Source: Candidatus Atribacteria bacterium 1244-E10-H5-B2
GTDB taxonomy: Bacteria > Atribacterota > JS1 > SB-45 > 34-128
Assembly (NCBI GenBank): GCA_003575245.1
Contig: NMQN01000757.1
Coordinates: 1-5,676, forward strand
Reading direction: 5' to 3'
Length of the DNA stretch: 5,676 nt
The first letter of the stretch is position 1. Each line of letters starts with the position of its first letter. Positions 1-4,189 of the stretch are shown one piece after another. The notes under the pieces were generated by a model. The model was not told the DNA's origin. It saw nothing but the letters and a program-made list of their open reading frames with translations, and ran no database searches. The position numbers were made by a program, and so were the translations under genes.

Positions 1-179
1 TGATCGAGAAATTAGGCTTAGGGGAGCCCTTCAATGGTGGAAATTCTCATTATATTTCTAATGCCTATATAGAAATAGAGGACTCGGAACTTTCAAAACG
101 AGAAGATGAGGAATTAAAGTTTTTAACCGGTTTGGCTGAAATGGATCAGGAAATTAAAGGACTGATAGAAAAAAATTAA
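1..179 (+). CDS. C-terminal end of an unidentified acidic protein (partial)
   Basis: This is the last 58 codons of a gene that enters from upstream. The open frame begins at base 3 and ends at TAA 177-179. The visible tail is rich in Glu, Asp and Lys, and its last 30 residues (ELSKREDEELKFLTGLAEMD onward) look alpha-helical, possibly coiled coil. No catalytic motif, signal peptide or membrane segment is visible. The next gene starts 22 bases downstream in the same direction, so the two are probably one operon. I do not recognise the family; the missing N-terminal part would be needed to assign it. Confidence 0.75.
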   Translation, partial: IEKLGLGEPFNGGNSHYISNAYIEIEDSELSKREDEELKFLTGLAEMDQEIKGLIEKN

Positions 180-201
180 ATAAAAAAGGAGTTGATTAAA
201 A

Positions 202-603
202 ATGTTAAATAAAGAGGAAATTTTAGAATTAAATGAACTGGTAGAGGAAATAATCGGGGATAAAGAGGATAATATTTCAATCGAGAAAAAAATCTCCGAA
301 GAAGGGATAAAGGCCTTACATGAAGCCCTGTCCATGTTATCGAAATATCAAGAAGATTTTCCTGACGACCTGAGTAACGCACTAAAATTATTGGCCAAAT
401 ATGCGGGATACGGCGCTTATGCCTCTGCTAAGCACCCGGTAAAAAAGGGAAACTTTCCCTCGATTGTTGAGGAACTTAAAAAGGCTGGGGGTAATATGGA
501 GATAGCTTTGGAAAAACTGGAAGGTAGTTCGGATGATTCAGGTAAAAAATTCCCTTCTTTTAGTAAGTATTTAGAGACTGATAATGGAGGGGATGAAGAA
601 TAA
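202..603 (+). CDS. Small acidic hypothetical protein, 133 aa
   Basis: The ATG at 202 follows a good ribosome binding site (AAAGGAG, 185-191) with normal spacing, which fixes the start. The protein is strongly acidic, has no signal peptide or membrane segment, and is probably cytoplasmic. Residues 3-20 form a Glu-rich helix. Residues 35-70 (ALHEALSMLSKYQEDFPDDL and on to LLAKYAGYG) form a compact Leu/Ala helical unit. The tail from about residue 110 is Ser/Asp/Gly-rich and probably disordered. From memory only, the 'LSKYQEDFPDDL...LLAKYAGYG' pattern recalls C-terminal regions of some phage XkdF-type prohead proteases or scaffold proteins, but the protease domain is absent, so this is weak. Its stop overlaps the next start by one base (TAATG), which suggests translational coupling to the coiled-coil protein. 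Confidence 0.85.
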   Translation: MLNKEEILELNELVEEIIGDKEDNISIEKKISEEGIKALHEALSMLSKYQEDFPDDLSNALKLLAKYAGYGAYASAKHPVKKGNFPSIVEELKKAGGNMEIALEKLEGSSDDSGKKFPSFSKYLETDNGGDEE

Positions 604-1163
604 TGGAACTGGAAAAAAAACTGGCTATAGCCGAAGCTAAATTAGCCGAAACTGAACAAGAATTTGAGCGTTTAAAGGGTAACCTGGGGGGATCCCGTAA
701 AAGAAAAGCCGATTTAATGGCCAGTATAATATTAGAACAAAATGAAAAGGATAAAAAAGAACTAGCCGATATGTCTAAAATTATGATAGGGCTGGAATCG
801 GATATTAAAATTATGCCCGAGGTTATCCTTGCTTTGAAGGCTAAAATTGGGGACTATAAGGCCGAGATAGATAGAAAAAAGGCCGTTATTGCTCAAAAAG
901 AGAAAGTAAAAGAGGAAAAAAAGTTACTGGAAATGTGCCGGGAATTCTATAAAAGCCTGGAAGAAACTAATCTTTTAAATGATAAATTAAAGGAAATGGA
1001 AAATCAGTTTAGGGCTAAATGGGGTAATCTCCCCGGTGGTAAAGGAATAACTATCGGGTCTGGTGATTCTTTAAAGGCTCTTTGGCAAACGGTGGAAAAA
1101 GAATTCCGGGGCGAGGGCCGGCAAACGATTCCCTTTCGGAATATGCCGGAATTCAGAATATAA
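603..1163 (+). CDS. Coiled-coil protein of unknown function, 186 aa
   Basis: The ATG at 603 shares a base with the TAA of the upstream gene, a typical coupled arrangement, so no separate ribosome binding site is needed. Residues 1-30 and about 60-140 are long Glu/Lys/Leu-rich heptad-like stretches (for example EKKLAIAEAKLAETEQEFER), predicting an extended coiled coil. A Gly-rich break with a basic patch (GGSRKRK) lies at about residues 29-35. The C-terminal 45 residues change character: a Gly-rich loop (LPGGKGITIGSGDS), a short helix, and a tail ending in Pro/Phe/Arg-rich sequence. No Walker, nuclease or DNA-binding motif is visible. It could be a scaffold, tape-like or chaperone component of a phage or element module; that is inference from position and shape. 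It is the last gene of its operon and is followed by a terminator-like hairpin. Confidence 0.85.
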   Translation: MELEKKLAIAEAKLAETEQEFERLKGNLGGSRKRKADLMASIILEQNEKDKKELADMSKIMIGLESDIKIMPEVILALKAKIGDYKAEIDRKKAVIAQKEKVKEEKKLLEMCREFYKSLEETNLLNDKLKEMENQFRAKWGNLPGGKGITIGSGDSLKALWQTVEKEFRGEGRQTIPFRNMPEFRI

Positions 1164-1195
1164 AATCAATCCGTTCTCTAACATCTCCGGGTTGG

Positions 1196-1267
1196 GCGGT
1201 TCTCCTTAAAAACTCCTGAGGGCGGTGGATCTAACAAAAGGAGCTTTTGTAAACCGCTTTATTTTTT
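1196..1267 (+). terminator. Composite terminator downstream of the coiled-coil gene
   Basis: An inner hairpin ACAAAAG-GAG-CTTTTGT (1234-1250) sits inside an outer stem GCGGT/ACCGC (1222-1226 with 1253-1257). A T-rich tract, TTTATTTTTT (1258-1267), follows at once. This fits a rho-independent terminator for the 202-1163 operon, beginning about 30-60 bases after its last stop. An alternative fold is also perfect: GCGGTT 1196-1201 with AACCGC 1252-1257, and CTCCTT 1202-1207 with AAGGAG 1238-1243. The element could therefore exist in two conformations. Confidence 0.55.
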
Positions 1268-1314
1268 GATATCGGGTCGGGTTTTTAGAAATTTCCCAGG
1301 CCTGCATATTTTAG

Positions 1315-1367
1315 CCGGGGAAAGCGGAGCCTTAATTCTACTTTCCCCGGTGAAATTATATTTTTTT
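1315..1367 (+). terminator. Strong 10-bp GC-rich hairpin followed by T tract
   Basis: CCGGGGAAAG (1315-1324) pairs perfectly with CTTTCCCCGG (1341-1350) around a 16-base loop. A run of seven T lies at 1361-1367, about ten bases beyond the stem, which is further than usual for an intrinsic terminator. It may be a second terminator, or a structural element of an RNA covering this region. Confidence 0.45.
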
Positions 1368-1375
1368 ATAAAAGT

Positions 1376-1447
1376 CTGTCTCCCTTTTTTAATTCACGGT
1401 CCATTATAGAACGGCAAGCCGAAGCGGGAACGTGGGAGACAGTTTTT
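1376..1447 (+). other. 9-bp closing stem with large loop and T tract
   Basis: CTGTCTCCC (1376-1384) is perfectly complementary to GGGAGACAG (1434-1442), and TTTTT follows at 1443-1447. The 49-base loop has its own pairing options, such as CGG-CAAG-CCG near 1412-1421 and CACG/CGTG at 1394-1397 with 1431-1434. A short closing stem around a structured loop and ending in a T run is the general shape of a small regulatory RNA domain or attenuator. No promoter just upstream is convincing. Confidence 0.4.
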
Positions 1448-1492
1448 AACAGTGCGGGCCCGCTGGAATATGCCGTTCCCTATTCTTAAATG

Positions 1493-1524
1493 CCCGGGAG
1501 TTTGGTTCACCTCCAGCTCCCGGG
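1493..1524 (+). other. 8-bp hairpin with an anti-Shine-Dalgarno-like loop
   Basis: CCCGGGAG (1493-1500) pairs with CTCCCGGG (1517-1524). The 16-base loop contains TCACCTCC (1507-1514), which matches the ribosome-binding-site-complementary end of 16S rRNA. TCACCTC (1507-1513) is perfectly complementary to the GAGGTGA ribosome binding site at 1583-1589 of the next gene. The hairpin ends seven bases before the -35 box, so an RNA starting at that promoter would not carry it; only read-through or separate transcripts would. No T tract follows. Confidence 0.45.
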
Positions 1525-1531
1525 TCTAAAC

Positions 1532-1560
1532 TTGACTTATAATTGGGACAGGTATATAAT
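1532..1560 (+). promoter_or_regulatory. Near-consensus SigA-type promoter of the HTH gene
   Basis: The -35 box is TTGACT (1532-1537) and the -10 box is a perfect TATAAT (1555-1560), with a 17-base spacer. The predicted transcript start is near 1567, giving a leader of roughly 28 bases before the ATG at 1595. This is the strongest promoter in the window by consensus. Its -10 box forms one arm of an inverted repeat, so it is likely repressible. Confidence 0.8.
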
Positions 1561-1582
1561 AAATGCAAATAAATTTATTATA
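1555..1582. promoter_or_regulatory. 10-bp dyad over the -10 box and start site (putative operator)
   Basis: TATAATAAAT (1555-1564) is exactly repeated in inverted form as ATTTATTATA (1573-1582), eight bases apart. One arm contains the -10 box, the centre falls on the predicted transcript start, and the second arm abuts the ribosome binding site at 1583. That geometry suits a repressor operator, possibly for autoregulation by the HTH protein encoded just downstream. Because the arms are pure A/T, some of the symmetry could be chance. Confidence 0.45.
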
Positions 1583-1594
1583 GAGGTGAGTATT

Positions 1595-1804
1595 ATGAAA
1601 AGTAAAGTTGAAAGGGTATATCCGGGAAGAAAAATTAAGGATGTTAGGTTTTATGATGTCCCTACTCTGGTTAAATTGCTGGGGCTAACTAAAACCACTA
1701 TTCGAAAATATCTAAGAATGGGAAGGATTCCTGGGGCGGTCCGGCTGGGCAGGAGATATTTTGTTAGTGCTAAAAACATTAATAAGTATCTGCATATCGA
1801 ATAG
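1595..1804 (+). CDS. Excisionase-family helix-turn-helix DNA-binding protein, 69 aa
   Basis: A small DNA-binding protein of the excisionase/HTH_17 (MerR-like winged helix) type. Residues 19-40 (FYDVPTLVKLLGLTKTTIRK) form the helix-turn-helix. Residues 43-56 (GRIPGAVRLGRRYFV) are the typical wing with its G-I/L-P-x-x-x-L/R-x-G-R-R-x-x-V pattern. Residues 59-66 are the closing helix. Such proteins bend DNA to direct recombination or act as element regulators. The start is ATG 1595, preceded by GAGGTGAG (1583-1590). A longer in-frame reading from 1490 would run through the promoter and is unlikely. The gene has its own promoter and ends in a strong hairpin, so it is probably monocistronic. It lies over 3 kb from the recombinase gene, so a role as general regulator of the element is as likely as a role in excision. 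Confidence 0.85.
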   Translation: MKSKVERVYPGRKIKDVRFYDVPTLVKLLGLTKTTIRKYLRMGRIPGAVRLGRRYFVSAKNINKYLHIE

Positions 1805-1815
1805 GGGTGGTTGGA

Positions 1816-1843
1816 TTGGAATTTATTAAAAATGGTGTATAAT
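1816..1843 (+). promoter_or_regulatory. Putative promoter just before the 13-bp hairpin
   Basis: TTGGAA (1816-1821) and a perfect TATAAT (1838-1843) are 16 bases apart. A transcript would start near 1850, inside the 5' arm of the hairpin at 1846-1889. It could supply the PC4 and ATPase genes, in which case the hairpin sits at the 5' end of their mRNA, or it could make a very short structured RNA. In this AT-rich sequence a chance -10 box is possible. Confidence 0.45.
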
Positions 1844-1845
1844 AA

Positions 1846-1889
1846 TTAAAAGGGAGCGCAATCTCTCAAAAGTTTACGCTCCCTTTTAA
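1846..1889. terminator. Perfect 13-bp hairpin, probable (bidirectional) terminator
   Basis: TTAAAAGGGAGCG (1846-1858) pairs perfectly with CGCTCCCTTTTAA (1877-1889) around an 18-base loop. The A-run / GC stem / T-run pattern is that of a rho-independent terminator readable in both directions, 41 bases after the stop of the HTH gene. The TATAAT box lying immediately upstream complicates this: a transcript from that promoter would begin within the stem and only partly form it. Confidence 0.65.
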
Positions 1890-1928
1890 CAAGTTTTAAA
1901 GTCAGATCCCCCACTAATCTCCTATGTT

Positions 1929-1945
1929 GCTATATATTGTATAGC
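1929..1945. promoter_or_regulatory. Short dyad in the leader of the PC4-like gene
   Basis: GCTATA-TATTG-TATAGC is a 17-base perfect dyad with a 5-base centre. It overlaps a possible extended -10 element (TGCTATATA, 1928-1936) that has no recognisable -35 box. It is either a small operator or a weak hairpin in the 130-base leader between the 13-bp hairpin and the PC4-like gene. The rest of that leader holds no gene. It does contain CCCCCA (1908-1913) and CCCCAG (1945-1950), which could each pair with the same CTGGGGG block at 1980-1986. Confidence 0.3.
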
Positions 1946-2018
1946 CCCAGGAGAGAGAAGCTTTTTTTATTATATGTTACTGGGGGTAAAATGTCAATTT
2001 TAGGCAGGTGGTTACTAA

Positions 2019-2222
2019 ATGAGTATCTTGGGGGAACTGGAGATAACTGATAATAAAAAGCTGGTTTTATCTATCGGGGAGTTTAAGGGCTCCGAGAGAG
2101 TGGATCTTAGGCAATATATAAAAGTTGATAACGAGTATATTCCCACTAAAAAGGGGGTAAACTTCGATTCGGAATGGGTAGATAAATTTATAGAGATGAC
2201 CGAAAAGTTAAAATATATATAG
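2019..2222 (+). CDS. PC4/p15-type single-stranded-DNA-binding protein, 67 aa
   Basis: The sequence fits the bacterial and phage PC4-like (transcriptional coactivator p15 / YdbC-type) fold. A run of beta strands carries the family hallmarks FKGSERVDLRQY (residues 23-34) and PTKKGV (residues 42-47), followed by the C-terminal amphipathic helix (EWVDKFIEMTEKL, residues 52-64). Family members bind single-stranded DNA as dimers and act in transcription or replication. The length equals a single PC4 domain. ATG 2019 is supported by AGGTGG (2006-2011) at 7-base spacing. The gene lies 101 bases before the replication ATPase, so a role in handling single-stranded DNA at the element's origin is plausible but inferred. 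A small bulged hairpin begins at its stop codon. Confidence 0.8.
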   Translation: MSILGELEITDNKKLVLSIGEFKGSERVDLRQYIKVDNEYIPTKKGVNFDSEWVDKFIEMTEKLKYI

Positions 2223-2246
2223 CAGGTGGATTTTCGATCCCCTGTT
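2221..2246 (+). other. Bulged hairpin at the end of the PC4-like gene
   Basis: CAGG-T-GGAT (2223-2231) pairs with ATCC-CCTG (2237-2244), with one bulged T and a 5-base loop; an A-T and a G-T pair can extend the stem over the TAG stop. Only three T follow, so it is at best a weak terminator. It may instead slow read-through into the ATPase gene or protect the mRNA end. Confidence 0.35.
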
Positions 2247-2273
2247 TAGCCTGGTGGGATTGGTGAGGGTCTA

Positions 2274-2319
2274 TTGCCTCTCTTTAACCGATCCGACCGG
2301 GCTAAAGAAAGAGAGGCAA
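2274..2319 (+). promoter_or_regulatory. 12-bp stem sequestering the ATPase ribosome binding site
   Basis: TTGCCTCTCTTT (2274-2285) is perfectly complementary to AAAGAGAGGCAA (2308-2319). The 3' arm contains the only plausible ribosome binding site, GAGAGG (2311-2316), for ATG 2324. The 22-base loop can add a small inner stem (CCG 2288-2290 with CGG 2298-2300). If the RNA folds this way, ribosome access to the replication gene is blocked until the stem is opened. Coupled translation, a protein, a small RNA or temperature could do this; the sequence does not say which. Confidence 0.65.
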
Positions 2320-2323
2320 ATAT

Positions 2324-3847
2324 ATGAAAGATATAAAGGATATCGAAAAAGAACGAAAAAAAATAACAGATTTTCTCGAATTAGAAATAAACAATTTCAA
2401 GGAAGGCGTATATTCAGAAGAATCGGGAAAGCCAGTAAAGGAAAATATGATAAAAGCATTGGCTAAATTGCCGAACCTTGAGAGGACTGTCTATAAATTA
2501 GAGATGATAGTAAATAATATATTCATTCATCTGGATTTAGAGACAGAATTGGATCTCGCTATCAGAGAGGCAAGGCACAAAATTATTTCTTCTAAAGACG
2601 CTACCGCTATAACTTCAAAATCTACCCACTACGAAATAGATCAAAAAAAATTAGATATGCTCCTAGAAAATGCAATCCCGGACAAGGGGTTTTTAAGAGA
2701 CTATGTAAATGTCTTTTCAGAAGTAACCGACTGTCCTAAATCCTTTTTACTCTGGGGCGCTCTGGTGATGGTGGCCACTGTTTTAGGCAAAAATATGTAT
2801 ATAAAATATATTGCGGAAAAGATCCGTCCTAATATATGGTGCGTATTTCTGGCCGATAGCGGGAGCAGAAAGGGGACCGGAATCAACCTGGTAATCAATC
2901 TTTTAAGCAGGGTTGACATCGATCTGCTTCTCCCGACAGTAGCAAGTGAAGAAGGTTTGATCCGTGCTCTAGATACCAGTAAAAAATCCGGAAGGGATAT
3001 CGGCTTTATACATTGGCAGGAATTTGCGACTATTTTAAGGGACTGGAAAAAACAAAATTCCTGGAAAACATCCAAAGAGTTTTTAATGAAGGTATACGAC
3101 GGAGTAATTATCAAAAAACAATTAAGCAAAGAGGAATTCAACGTCAGGGATACTGCCATTAATTTTATAGGTGCCTGTATACCTATGAGTTTTAATAAAT
3201 ATTTTAATTTAGAGGATTTGGAATCCGGTTTTTTCGCCAGGGTATTTCTGATCTCAGTATTAGAAAATGAGAAATATTATCCCCTTCCCGGAGAGGTAAG
3301 CGATTTATCTCTCAATAGATTAGTAATAAAATTAAAAGAAATAGAAGATAGTTATGATAAGAGAAAAATGTCTTATGAGGCAATAGCCGATAAGTTTTCT
3401 ATCTGGGCCAGGAGCAAAAGGAAGGAAAAAGAATCCAGTCATCTAAAGGCTTTTTATGCCCGAATCGAAACGTCCTGCCTTAAACTTTCTATGATTTACC
3501 ACGCTTGTTTAGATGGAGAAAAAGGTAATGATATTATATCAGAAGAAGCCTTTGAATATGCCACTAAAGCAATGGATTTCCTTATTGCTTCCGGTCAGGT
3601 TATGGTGTCCGAGCATATAGGGATAGGTGAAGAGCAAAGATTGACCAGGGAAGTTGAGGAATATATCAGGAAAAGGAAAAAGGTATTTAAAGCAGATATC
3701 TTTAAGAAGTTTAAACTGCAATGGAAAGTTTTATCTGATATTGAAAAAACCTTAATAGAGAAGGAATCTATTTATATTATGAATCTGAAACCTTTGCCTG
3801 GTAGCGGACCGGGAAGGTCAAAAGTGGTATACGTGGCTATTAATTAA
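2324..3847 (+). CDS. DUF3987-like phage replication ATPase/helicase, 507 aa
   Basis: A cytoplasmic P-loop ATPase of the phage and plasmid replication type (DUF3987/YfjI-like, related to superfamily-3 helicases). Residues 1-115 are helical and show no primase motif. The core starts near residue 122 (FLRDYVNVFSEVTDCPKSFL, GALVMVATVLG). A Walker-A-like loop with Lys183 (LADSGSRKGTG) lies at 176-186, a Walker-B-like segment with Glu233 (GFIHWQEFATIL) at 227-238, a sensor-type Asn280 (AINFIGA), and an Arg-finger-like segment (SGFFARVFL, Arg306) at 301-309. Residues 373-393 match the helical part that follows in this family, and the last 60-70 residues look like a winged helix. Walker A departs from consensus at several positions. 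ATG 2324 is the first start after GAGAGG. It probably unwinds the origin; the AT-rich repeat region directly downstream supports this. The family call is from motif pattern, not a search. Confidence 0.8.
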   Translation: MKDIKDIEKERKKITDFLELEINNFKEGVYSEESGKPVKENMIKALAKLPNLERTVYKLEMIVNNIFIHLDLETELDLAIREARHKIISSKDATAITSKSTHYEIDQKKLDMLLENAIPDKGFLRDYVNVFSEVTDCPKSFLLWGALVMVATVLGKNMYIKYIAEKIRPNIWCVFLADSGSRKGTGINLVINLLSRVDIDLLLPTVASEEGLIRALDTSKKSGRDIGFIHWQEFATILRDWKKQNSWKTSKEFLMKVYDGVIIKKQLSKEEFNVRDTAINFIGACIPMSFNKYFNLEDLESGFFARVFLISVLENEKYYPLPGEVSDLSLNRLVIKLKEIEDSYDKRKMSYEAIADKFSIWARSKRKEKESSHLKAFYARIETSCLKLSMIYHACLDGEKGNDIISEEAFEYATKAMDFLIASGQVMVSEHIGIGEEQRLTREVEEYIRKRKKVFKADIFKKFKLQWKVLSDIEKTLIEKESIYIMNLKPLPGSGPGRSKVVYVAIN

Positions 3848-3863
3848 TTTCGACTGATATTAA

Positions 3864-3887
3864 TTAATTAATTTTAAAATTAATTAA
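3864..3887. repeat. Perfect 24-bp all-A/T palindrome
   Basis: Every base from 3864 to 3887 is matched about a centre between 3875 and 3876; the half-site is TTAATTAATTTT. Symmetry breaks at 3863 and 3888. It starts 17 bases after the ATPase stop codon. It could extrude as a cruciform, bind a dimeric initiator or partner protein, or act as a weak U-rich terminator. The ATPase stop codon itself lies in a further TTAATTAA copy. Confidence 0.7.
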
Positions 3888-3923
3888 CGGTTAAAATTAA
3901 TTCAAGGGCAAAAAAAGCCTTAT

Positions 3924-3946
3924 ATACCAATGGTTACAATTTCGAG
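3924..3946. repeat. Iteron-like direct repeat, copy 1
   Basis: ATACCAATGGTTACA, then four variable bases, then CGAG. It matches the second copy at 4070-4092 in 14 of the first 15 positions and in the CGAG block. The core ACC-AAT-GGT has partial dyad symmetry, as expected of a protein-binding site. A degraded relative (TAACGGTTA) lies at 3885-3893. Confidence 0.6.
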
Positions 3947-4069
3947 ATAGGCAATTAATTTTATTTTTTTGCAATCCTAAGGGGTGGAAGAAAAAAAAAG
4001 GATTTTTAATCATCCCCTATGTATCTATAATCTAATGATATATATATATTTATTATATATAAGTATTAC

Positions 4070-4092
4070 ATACCAACGGTTACAGAGGCGAG
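4070..4092. repeat. Iteron-like direct repeat, copy 2
   Basis: ATACCAACGGTTACA, four variable bases, then CGAG, in the same orientation as copy 1 and 146 bases from it. Both copies are followed by AATTAATTTTA-type sequence, four bases later in copy 1 than in copy 2. The two copies flank the A/T-only stretch near 4031-4062, which they could position for melting. Confidence 0.6.
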
Positions 4093-4189
4093 AATTAATT
4101 TTAATTAATTTTAGGATATAAAATCAATTCACGAAAGCGTTGATATATAAGGAGTCAAAAATAATAAATTTTAAAAAGGAAGTGATCTT

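Larger units (their letters stand above)
1164..1531 (+). other. Gene-free, hairpin-rich region (possible structured RNA or leader)
   Basis: About 370 bases between the coiled-coil gene and the promoter of the HTH gene contain no credible ORF on either strand. The block is clearly richer in G and C than the flanking genes and holds at least five perfect inverted repeats: 1234-1250, 1315-1350, 1376-1442, 1454-1463 and 1493-1524. Several arms have two possible perfect partners. GCGGTT at 1196-1201 or GCGGT at 1222-1226 can pair with 1252-1257. GGGAAA at 1318-1323 can pair with TTTCCC at 1292-1297 or with 1342-1347. CGTTCCC at 1474-1480 can pair with GGGAACG at 1426-1432, and TGCCGTTC at 1471-1478 with GAACGGCA at 1409-1416. 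I match it to no RNA family I know. It could be stacked terminators, an attenuator-like leader, a small RNA, or a DNA-level site. Confidence 0.5.
3840..4112. other. AT-rich repeat block, candidate replication origin
   Basis: The 340 bases between the ATPase gene and the next gene contain no ORF and are almost entirely A/T. TTAATTAA occurs at 3840, 3860, 3864, 3880 and 4101, and shorter ATTAATT copies lie near 3897, 3954 and 4095. There is also a 24-bp palindrome, a duplicated 23-bp element, and an inverted pair TTAAAATTAATTC (3891-3903) / GAATTAATTTTAA (4092-4104) that brackets most of the block. A run near 4031-4062 is nearly pure alternating A and T. Easily melted, repeat-rich DNA immediately 3' of a replication ATPase is a common origin layout in phages and satellites. 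I see no DnaA box (TTATNCACA). A weak promoter for the next gene may lie at 4140-4168 (TTGATA, 17 bases, AATAAA). Confidence 0.5.

Noticed and set aside
1490..1594. A 35-codon N-terminal extension of the HTH protein starting at 1490
   Set aside because: It reads through the consensus promoter and dyad, and has no ribosome binding site. ATG 1595 has a strong site and gives a normal-length domain.
1164..1594. tRNA, T-box or known riboswitch in the hairpin-rich region
   Set aside because: No cloverleaf with a GTTC loop, no T-box antiterminator consensus and no known riboswitch core could be recognised by eye.
1991..2050. Overlapping 19-codon frame at 1991 whose first residues (MSILG) repeat those of the PC4-like protein
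   Set aside because: The DNA differs at most third positions, the frame is different, and the ribosome binding site is poor. It is probably coincidence, though it is noted in the leader finding because of its GGGGGT.
2254..2466. 70-codon plus-strand frame starting with GTG at 2254
   Set aside because: It overlaps the RBS-sequestering stem and then the ATPase gene in another frame, has no Shine-Dalgarno match, and its basic Lys/Arg/Tyr-rich translation is typical of a shadow frame.
2701..3159. 152-codon minus-strand frame inside the ATPase gene
   Set aside because: It lies wholly antisense to a gene with recognisable motifs and encodes low-quality Ser/Leu-rich sequence with no supported start. 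The minus-strand frames at 123-335, 176-382 and 3539-3721 are rejected for the same reason.
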